A stretch of 8,489 nucleotides of DNA from Lachnospiraceae bacterium (GTDB lineage: Bacteria; Bacillota_A; Clostridia; Lachnospirales; Lachnospiraceae), in NCBI GenBank assembly GCA_017553665.1, contig JAFZKM010000126.1, positions 1-8,489 on the forward strand, given 5' to 3'. The notes below the pieces were generated by a model that saw only the letters and a list, made by a program, of their open reading frames with translations, was not told the origin of the DNA and made no database searches. The position numbers and the translations under genes are program-made. Shown in pieces: positions 1 through 5,053 of this stretch; the stretch's first letter is position 1; every line of letters starts with the position of its first letter.

Positions 1-993
1 CGTGCAAAGAACGGGTGACGGATAATACAACTTCATTCCGTTCTTCTCGCACGCTTCTTTCATACCTGCGCGAAGCGCCGAGTTCGACGCAACTCCGCCG
101 GCCATGGCCACCCTGTCAAAGCCGTATTCCTTCGCGGCCTCGATCGTATGGCTCACGAGCACATCGACCACTGCCGCCTGGAAAGAAGCCGTAACGTCGG
201 CCACCGTGATCCCTTCCTCCGGATCGATCAGCTCATGGGGATCAAAATCCTCCCTGCCGGTCTTCGAGGAATAAACCGTGCTTCCGTCAAGTCCCTGCTT
301 CATCCTGCAGGAATTCAGATAATTCAGCACCGCGGATTTAAGTCCGCTGAAACTGAAATCGTAAGGGCTTCCGGCCACATGTCCGCGCGGGAATGTCACC
401 GCGTCGGGCCTGCCCTCCTTCGCGCATTTGTCGACCTTAGGACCGCCCGGATATCCGAGCCCGACGGCTCTGGCTATCTTGTCAAAAGCCTCTCCCGCCG
501 CGTCGTCATGTGTTCTTCCGATGATCTCGAATTTATCGTAATCGCGCACGATCACGAGATGCGTATGTCCGCCTGACACCACCAGACATAAGAAAGGCGG
601 TTCTAGGTCCTTATGCTCCACGTAATTCGCCGCGATATGGCCTTCAATGTGATGTACTCCGACCAGCGGCAATCCCGCCGCGTAACTGATCGCTTTTGCC
701 TCGGCCACGCCCACGAGCAGCGCTCCGACCAGTCCCGGTCCGTAAGTCACGGTCACCGCGTCAAGGTCTTTAAGCCCCACCGAAGCTTCATCGAGAGCCG
801 CCTGTACCACGCGGTTTATCTTCTCGATATGCTTTCGCGACGCGATCTCTGGCACCACTCCGCCGTACAGCGTATGCAGGTCGATCTGCGAATAAATGAT
901 ATTCGAAAGCGGCTCACGGCCGTTCTTCGTAACCGAAGCTGCCGTTTCGTCGCAAGACGATTCTATTGAAAGAATCAAAACATCTTTTTCCAC
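1..993 (-). CDS. tsaD: tRNA N6-adenosine threonylcarbamoyltransferase TsaD, 3' end cut by window edge
   Basis: TsaD transfers the threonylcarbamoyl group from threonylcarbamoyl-AMP to A37 of ANN-decoding tRNAs (t6A), in the cytoplasm with TsaB and TsaE. I translated 331 codons from a GTG start. Visible are the ASKHA-fold N-terminus ([14 protein letters not shown], residues 7-20), [13 protein letters not shown] (83-95), the metal-binding HxxxH (His115 and His119 in VHHIEGH), VVSGGHTHL (138-146), GEAFDKIAR (167-175), [10 protein letters not shown] (213-222) and [12 protein letters not shown] (297-308). The window ends just after PVLCT (327-331), so the conserved Asp expected next, the third metal ligand, lies outside. 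The GTG start fits: GGAGG ends 10 bases upstream, the family N-terminal motif follows directly, and the upstream gene stops 2 bases before it. Residues about 229-263 form a loop longer than I recall for B. subtilis TsaD. Last visible gene of the operon. Confidence 0.96.
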   Translation of the reverse strand, partial: MEKDVLILSIESSCDETAASVTKNGREPLSNIIYSQIDLHTLYGGVVPEIASRKHIEKINRVVQAALDEASVGLKDLDAVTVTYGPGLVGALLVGVAEAKAISYAAGLPLVGVHHIEGHIAANYVEHKDLEPPFLCLVVSGGHTHLVIVRDYDKFEIIGRTHDDAAGEAFDKIARAVGLGYPGGPKVDKCAKEGRPDAVTFPRGHVAGSPYDFSFSGLKSAVLNYLNSCRMKQGLDGSTVYSSKTGREDFDPHELIDPEEGITVADVTASFQAAVVDVLVSHTIEAAKEYGFDRVAMAGGVASNSALRAGMKEACEKNGMKLYYPSPVLCT

Positions 994-995
994 CG

Positions 996-1589
996 TTACT
1001 GATCCTCCGAAAGGCGCCAGCCCATTATCTTCCAACGGGCATTCTCATCCTGCACGAGCACGAACTCTTCGTACGCGCGCTCAAATGAGCTGTCCTTTTC
1101 CTGTTTTAAAGTAAAATAAATATTTATCACCGCTCGCTGCGGGTTTTCGTTGCGGTAATATGTGATCTCGCCGGATTCCGCCACATTATAGCTCTGTATC
1201 CTGGTCCCGGCTTTCTCGTAATTCTTGATCTCGGTCTTGATCAGGCCGATCATCTCGGTCCTGTCGTTCTTCTCAAGCAATTCGTCGGTATAGAGTCCGC
1301 GCAGCTTGTCCACCAGTCTGGTCAGCTGGCTTTCGGAAACATCGTCGCTGTAAAGGCACTTCGTGATGCGGCAGTAATACTTCATCACCTCGCGCACGGT
1401 CGCGGGATAATCCTTATCAAGATCCCTCGCGATGAGCGTGGTCGCCTCGGTAACATCCGCATCCGCCTCGATCGCGTTCTTCTGTTTGTTCCTGGTCACG
1501 GACATGTAAATGCCCACGATCACGGCCGCGGCCAGAGCGATACATACTATCGTTCCTCCGACGGATGTCTTTTTCTTAGGCTGTGCCAT
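996..1589 (-). CDS. Uncharacterised single-pass membrane-anchored protein upstream of tsaD
   Basis: A 197-residue protein from the chosen start MAQPKKK. The start is decided by GGAGGTGA at 1594-1601, 5-7 bases upstream of this ATG; the in-frame ATG at 1607 would place that site inside the coding region, so it is unlikely. A short Lys-rich N-terminus precedes one hydrophobic segment (about residues 10-30, [19 protein letters not shown]) followed by basic residues, suggesting an N-in anchor with the remainder outside the membrane. The soluble part is mainly charged and helical at first ([20 protein letters not shown], then [17 protein letters not shown]), then has a beta-rich stretch ([20 protein letters not shown]) ending in WKIMGWRL, like a small NTF2- or cystatin-like fold. 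I loosely associate it with the Lachnospiraceae family DUF6715, from memory only. It ends 2 bases before tsaD. Function unknown. Confidence 0.85.
   Translation of the reverse strand: MAQPKKKTSVGGTIVCIALAAAVIVGIYMSVTRNKQKNAIEADADVTEATTLIARDLDKDYPATVREVMKYYCRITKCLYSDDVSESQLTRLVDKLRGLYTDELLEKNDRTEMIGLIKTEIKNYEKAGTRIQSYNVAESGEITYYRNENPQRAVINIYFTLKQEKDSSFERAYEEFVLVQDENARWKIMGWRLSEDQ
1003..1008 (-). promoter_or_regulatory. Ribosome binding site of tsaD (GGAGGA), inside the preceding gene
   Basis: GGAGGA sits 9 bases before the GTG start of tsaD, within the last codons of the upstream membrane-protein gene (TAA at 996-998). This supports GTG rather than any downstream ATG as the tsaD start and suggests translational coupling of the two genes. 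Confidence 0.75.
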
Positions 1590-1593
1590 TTGC

Positions 1594-1601
1594 TCACCTC
1601 C
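1594..1601 (-). promoter_or_regulatory. Ribosome binding site (GGAGGTGA) that fixes the start at 1589
   Basis: GGAGGTGA reads on the minus strand, and its GGAGG core ends 7 bases before the ATG at 1587-1589. It is a near-perfect anti-Shine-Dalgarno match and the strongest such site in the operon. It shows that the longer reading starting at 1607 is an over-extension by six codons. Confidence 0.85.
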
Positions 1602-1608
1602 GGTCATA

Positions 1609-1627
1609 CGCAGTCTGCGCTTCGCGC
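1609..1627 (-). repeat. Overlapping short hairpins between the RNase Z-like gene and the membrane-protein gene
   Basis: The 56-base gap (1590-1645) holds GCGC-GAA-GCGC (1617-1627), with a GCGAAGC core known as an unusually stable mini-hairpin, overlapping CGCAG-A-CTGCG (1609-1619). The two share bases 1617-1619 and could not form together. There is no T-run, so termination is unlikely; an mRNA processing or stability role is possible. Confidence 0.4.
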
Positions 1628-1645
1628 TGTTCTGCCCGTCTCCGC

Positions 1646-2563
1646 TTATTCTTCCTCAAATCCGATCTCCGTGCTGCGCAGATCCTTCGACGCGAAAGCG
1701 TTGGGGAATATCCCGCGCACGGGATCCATAAATTCCTCGGGCCTGATCAGTGAAGGGCTGTAATGAGTCAGCCACATCTCCTTCGGCTGAGGATCGGCTT
1801 TCGCCGCGATCTTCGCCGCCTCGGCAAAGGTCATGTGCTTGTGGTCGCGCGCCTTCGCTTCCGAATCCGGCTCGCCGTACATGCCCTCGCAGATGAACAG
1901 ATCCGCGCCCGAAGCCGCTCCGATCATGGCCTCAACCGGCCTCGAATCGGTGCAGTACGTAACCTTGATGCCCTTTCTCGCGGGGCCCAGGATCATATCC
2001 TGCGTAAAATGCCTGCCTTCGTGATCGAGCTCCATGCCCTTCTGAAGCCTGCTCCAGAGACAGAGCGGAACATTGTTCTCCTTTGCCTTCTCGGGATCAA
2101 AACGGCCCTGACGGTCCACATTTACAATGTATCCGAAGCACGGAACATTATGATTGCACTTAAAGGTCTCGATCCTGTAATCAAACAGCTTAAACTCCTG
2201 CGCGGGCGCCTGTATCTCCAGATACTTCAGCTCAAAGGGCAGCTCCGGCGCGATCGTGCGCAGTGCCTCGACCGTACGCGCAAGCCCCTTCGGGCCGATC
2301 AGCGTGACGGGCTCGGTCCGCTCCGCATTGCCGATGGACAGAAGCAGTCCGGGCAGACCGCTGATATGGTCCGCGTGGTAATGCGTAAAGCAGATTATAT
2401 CAATATCATGGAAGCTCCAACCCTGCTCCCTGATGGCAACCTGAGTTCCCTCGCCGCAGTCGATCAGCAGGCTGTGTCCGTTGAGCCTCAGCATCAGCGC
2501 GGTCAGCCTTCTGCGCGGGAGCGGCATCATTCCTCCGGTTCCCAGTAAACATACATCCAGCAT
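1646..2563 (-). CDS. rnz: Ribonuclease Z-like metallo-beta-lactamase-fold hydrolase
   Basis: A 305-residue protein, the usual length for short-form RNase Z, the zinc endonuclease that trims tRNA 3' trailers. Seen: LGTGG (7-11), LLIDCGEGTQ (32-41), the Zn motif THYHADH (His61, His63, Asp65, His66) followed by ISGLPGLL, His138 in CNHNVPCFGY, Asp206 in YCTDSRP, CEGMYGE (225-231), His243 in KHMTFAEAA (matching the HST..EAA motif of RNase Z) and His267 in LTHYSP. All expected metal and catalytic positions are present. Residues about 154-197 occupy the place of the tRNA-binding exosite arm, but the Gly-Pro of B. subtilis RNase Z is replaced (NVPLCLWSRLQKG). It starts 9 bases after the rimI stop with GAGGA about 8 bases ahead. 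RNase Z is the best call; a related phosphodiesterase specificity cannot be excluded. Confidence 0.85.
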   Translation of the reverse strand: MLDVCLLGTGGMMPLPRRRLTALMLRLNGHSLLIDCGEGTQVAIREQGWSFHDIDIICFTHYHADHISGLPGLLLSIGNAERTEPVTLIGPKGLARTVEALRTIAPELPFELKYLEIQAPAQEFKLFDYRIETFKCNHNVPCFGYIVNVDRQGRFDPEKAKENNVPLCLWSRLQKGMELDHEGRHFTQDMILGPARKGIKVTYCTDSRPVEAMIGAASGADLFICEGMYGEPDSEAKARDHKHMTFAEAAKIAAKADPQPKEMWLTHYSPSLIRPEEFMDPVRGIFPNAFASKDLRSTEIGFEEE

Positions 2564-2572
2564 TTATCTTCC

Positions 2573-3052
2573 TCAATCTTCTATCCCGAAGCGCTTTAAA
2601 GTATTCGGATCCGTAAGGTCCAGATCCATCAGTATCGCGTCCTCCTCGGGATTCTTGTAATATCCTTTGCGTCTTCCGGTCGGCACAAAACCGACGCTTT
2701 TATACAGCGCGAGCGCAGGCTCGTTATTCTCCCTGACCTCAAGAGTGTACAGGAAGATCTCATTTGTGGTACCGATATCGATCATCGCGTTCAGCATCTC
2801 GGTGGCCAGGCCTCTCCTGCGATAGTTCTCATCCACCGCGACATTCAGTATCTGGCCTTCTCCGGGCACCATGAGCATACCGCAGTAACCGGCAATGGTC
2901 CCGTCATCGTCGCAGACCAGAAATACCTGGTTCTGGCTCCGGAGCGCTCCCCTGAAGGAGTCAATGCTCCAGGGATCGGAAAACAGTCGTCTCTCGAGAT
3001 CCGCTACCTTGAACAGATCCGCTGCCGCCATGTCACGCAGCTGCATGTCCAT
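2573..3052 (-). CDS. rimI: GNAT-family protein N-acetyltransferase RimI
   Basis: A 159-residue single-domain GNAT enzyme. RimI transfers acetyl from acetyl-CoA to protein N-termini, classically that of ribosomal protein S18, and is encoded with the t6A genes in many bacteria. Seen: the RimI-type N-terminus with FSDPWS (24-29), the acetyl-CoA pyrophosphate loop RRRGLA (78-83) after ILNVAVDENY, LEVRENNEPALALY (104-117) and VGFVPTGRRKGYY (120-132). Glu105 and Tyr117 fall where E. coli RimI has its catalytic Glu103 and Tyr115. After the GNAT core there is a short tail (DPNTLKRFGIED). The start is ATG at 3052, preceded at 7 bases by a G-rich GGGGGG site; a second ATG two codons in is too far from it. 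It lies 56 bases after tsaB and 9 before the RNase Z-like gene. In vivo substrate not deducible here. Confidence 0.92.
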   Translation of the reverse strand: MDMQLRDMAAADLFKVADLERRLFSDPWSIDSFRGALRSQNQVFLVCDDDGTIAGYCGMLMVPGEGQILNVAVDENYRRRGLATEMLNAMIDIGTTNEIFLYTLEVRENNEPALALYKSVGFVPTGRRKGYYKNPEEDAILMDLDLTDPNTLKRFGIED

Positions 3053-3108
3053 AATATGTCCCCCCTATGCTGCCCGCCTTCACTTCGTTCCGGCCGCTCA
3101 CAGTTTGC

Positions 3109-3870
3109 TCAGCCCTTCTCCCTCTCCGCCTGCGAAACACGCAGATAAACAGGCGCGTGATCCGCGGCGTCTACGGTAATGCCGTGTTCAAAAAGTCTCA
3201 TTCCGAGCAGTGCCACCGCTCCTGCGCGCTGCCGTGAGAGCTGCGCGGGCGCGAACGAATACGGCACCTTCATCCCCTCCGCGATCAGATCCGCGTACGC
3301 GGGCACTCCGTCGCCGAGGAATATAACACTCTTCCCTAAAGAATTCAGTTTTTCAATAACCCCCGCTACCGGCCCCGCGCTCTCCTTTTCGACAACCGTG
3401 AGCACGAGCGGATCCTCGCCCGCTCTCACGCCCGAAACCGGCGAGTATGACTGTTTCTCCGCCTCGCAGCGGCTCAGCGGAACGAATTCATAGATTCCCG
3501 AATAAACCTCCTGCCTGCGCGCGTCCATGATCGGACAGATCAGAGCGTCACCCGCTCCGTACAGGTCATACGCCATCGAATCTAGCGTCGGCACCTCCAC
3601 GAGCGGCTTATTCAGCGCGAGCCCGAGTCCCTTCGCCGTGGCCGAACCTATGCGCAGTCCCGTAAATGAGCCCGGTCCGCGCGATATGGCTATCACGTCC
3701 GCGGAATTCAGTTCGATCCCCGCCGCTGATACTATCTCTTCCAGCATCGGAAGCAGTGTCTGCGAATGGGTCTTTTTATTGTTCATCGTATATTCGGCAA
3801 CCAGCCTGTCGTCCTCCGCTATCGCGACCGACGCGACGAGTGCCGAACTTTCAATTCCTATTATCAGCAT
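3109..3870 (-). CDS. tsaB: tRNA threonylcarbamoyladenosine biosynthesis protein TsaB
   Basis: A 253-residue TsaD paralogue that dimerises with TsaD and is required for threonylcarbamoyl transfer, but lacks the metal-binding histidines. Seen: the ASKHA N-terminus IIGIESSALVASVAI (3-17), THSQTLLPML (34-43), the family signature ISRGPGSFTGLRIG (62-75) with ATAKGLGLAL after it, and DARRQEVYSGIY (116-127). The C-terminal half is weakly conserved, as usual, and ends with APVYLRVSQAE (239-249). Residues about 131-170 are somewhat extended and charged. The ATG overlaps the 3' end of tsaE by 7 bases, with AAGGA 10 bases upstream inside tsaE. The next gene is rimI. Confidence 0.95.
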   Translation of the reverse strand: MLIIGIESSALVASVAIAEDDRLVAEYTMNNKKTHSQTLLPMLEEIVSAAGIELNSADVIAISRGPGSFTGLRIGSATAKGLGLALNKPLVEVPTLDSMAYDLYGAGDALICPIMDARRQEVYSGIYEFVPLSRCEAEKQSYSPVSGVRAGEDPLVLTVVEKESAGPVAGVIEKLNSLGKSVIFLGDGVPAYADLIAEGMKVPYSFAPAQLSRQRAGAVALLGMRLFEHGITVDAADHAPVYLRVSQAEREKG

Positions 3871-4286
3871 TTTACTTCAATCCTTCGATAATCAAACCCT
3901 CGCGAAGTATCCTTAGTGATCGTCACTCGGACCGCCTCTTCGGGGATCAGTTCTTCGATCAGCTCCGGCCATTCGATGATCGTTACGCCGTCGCCGTAGA
4001 AATAGTCGCGGTATCCGATCTCCTCCATCTCGCCCGGATCGTCGATCCTGTACACATCGAAATGATACAGCGGGAGTCTTCCTTCCTCGTAGATCTGGAC
4101 CACCGTAAACGTAGGGCTCACGACCGGCTCGGTTATCCCGAGGCCTGCTGCCACTCCCTTTGTAAATACGGTCTTTCCGGTGCCCAGATCGCCCGACAGG
4201 CAGATCACCGTGCCCGGCTTCGCCTCAAGGCCCATTTTGCGTCCGGCCTCGAAGGTCTCCTCAGCCGAATTACTTTCCGTAAGCAT
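3864..4286 (-). CDS. tsaE: tRNA threonylcarbamoyladenosine biosynthesis ATPase TsaE
   Basis: A 140-residue P-loop ATPase that cycles the TsaB-TsaD complex during t6A synthesis. Seen: Walker A GDLGTGKT (32-39) followed by FTKGVAAGLG, the SPTFT motif (57-61), the LYHFDVYRI motif (73-81), IGYRDYF (90-96) and IIEWPEL (103-109), with Glu105 and Trp106 at conserved positions. Length is typical. The ATG at 4286 overlaps the upstream TAA stop by one base (TAATG), and GAGGAG lies about 8 bases upstream inside the end of that gene. Overlaps at both ends, 1 base upstream and 7 bases into tsaB, indicate tight translational coupling. Gene order tsaE-tsaB-rimI is the common Firmicute arrangement. Confidence 0.96.
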   Translation of the reverse strand: MLTESNSAEETFEAGRKMGLEAKPGTVICLSGDLGTGKTVFTKGVAAGLGITEPVVSPTFTVVQIYEEGRLPLYHFDVYRIDDPGEMEEIGYRDYFYGDGVTIIEWPELIEELIPEEAVRVTITKDTSRGFDYRRIEVKC

Positions 4287-5026
4287 TATAATAACTCCTC
4301 TTTGGCAAGCAGAAGGCGTTTTTCGACATGCCTCTTCAGCAGAGCGTTGAATCCGTGCCTGTCGATCACCTCGTCACGCGGGATAACAAACGCGCGGTTC
4401 CTCGCGATATACATGTAGTAACCGGTCTTGCCCTCTTTTACCTTATACATCTTGTCCCATGTGAAGTCCGCGTACTCGTCGTCACCTCTCGCCATATCGA
4501 AGCCCTCATCGCTGAAGGTGTATGTGATGGTGTTCTTCGGGTCGCAGATCATGTCAGACTGCTTCTTTGCCTTAAACCACAGCGTCAGCGGGCTGTTCGC
4601 AAGGAACATCGCGGCGATCGCGCCGAACAGCACGATCTGGATCGTGTCAAATCCTTTTACGAAGCCGATGATCACGAATACCAGCGCAGCGATACCGAGC
4701 ACCGCCGATAAAGCGCCCATCACGTTCATATACGAATGATAGAACATGAACTCGTACATGCACTTTCTGTCGGGTTTCGCCGCGATGACAAAGCTCGGCT
4801 CGGTATGCTCGATCCTCTTTTTCTTCGCGCTCTCCTGCGCAATGCCCTGCGGCAGATAATCCGCCACGCTCTGCTTCTCTCCTGCTTCGCTCTCCGCAGC
4901 CTCTCCCGGAACGGCAGCCTCCGCGGTTTCTTCGGCTTCCTTCAGCTCCTCTTCCGAAAGAGTGCTGATGTGCGCGAGCTCGCTGATCCCTCTCTTTTTG
5001 GTTGTTCCCTCGTTAATCCCTGACAT
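4286..5026 (-). CDS. YcxB-like two-helix membrane protein of unknown function
   Basis: A 246-residue protein. Residues 1-75 are hydrophilic and probably disordered, with an acidic Glu/Ala-rich stretch (about 24-50) flanked by Lys/Arg clusters. Two hydrophobic segments follow (about 101-123 and 128-149), joined by a tight charged turn (VKGFD), giving a hairpin with both ends on the same side, probably cytoplasmic. The C-terminal domain (about 160-240) has the YcxB-like pattern: TYTFSDEGF (168-176), FTWDKMYKV (188-196), YYMYIARNRAFVIPRD (203-218) and a helical tail. Such domains are widespread in Firmicutes and I know no established role. The start is ATG at 5026 with GAGGA about 7 bases upstream, 27 bases after the tex stop. 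It shares its stop/start with tsaE. The family call rests on the C-terminal pattern only. Confidence 0.85.
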   Translation of the reverse strand: MSGINEGTTKKRGISELAHISTLSEEELKEAEETAEAAVPGEAAESEAGEKQSVADYLPQGIAQESAKKKRIEHTEPSFVIAAKPDRKCMYEFMFYHSYMNVMGALSAVLGIAALVFVIIGFVKGFDTIQIVLFGAIAAMFLANSPLTLWFKAKKQSDMICDPKNTITYTFSDEGFDMARGDDEYADFTWDKMYKVKEGKTGYYMYIARNRAFVIPRDEVIDRHGFNALLKRHVEKRLLLAKEELL

Positions 5027-5053
5027 TTTATCTTCCTCAAATCCTGTATTGCA

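Noticed and set aside
148..969. Plus-strand open frames over tsaD
   Set aside because: Both overlap a gene with clear TsaD motifs throughout; their translations resemble no protein I know.
1590..1607. Upstream ATG at 1607 as start of the membrane protein
   Set aside because: The GGAGGTGA site would fall inside the coding sequence; it is ideally placed for the ATG at 1589 instead.
1763..2548. Long plus-strand open frame antisense to the RNase Z-like gene
   Set aside because: It has no family motif or ribosome binding site, its composition is Arg/Leu-rich as expected of an antisense shadow, and the minus-strand gene shows complete metal-site motifs.
3053..3108. Possible terminator or internal promoter between tsaB and rimI
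   Set aside because: Only 3-bp stems and no T-run; no promoter hexamer pair with acceptable spacing.
3666..4418. 250-codon plus-strand open frame across the tsaB-tsaE junction
   Set aside because: It covers three well-supported minus-strand genes and has a low-complexity shadow-type translation.
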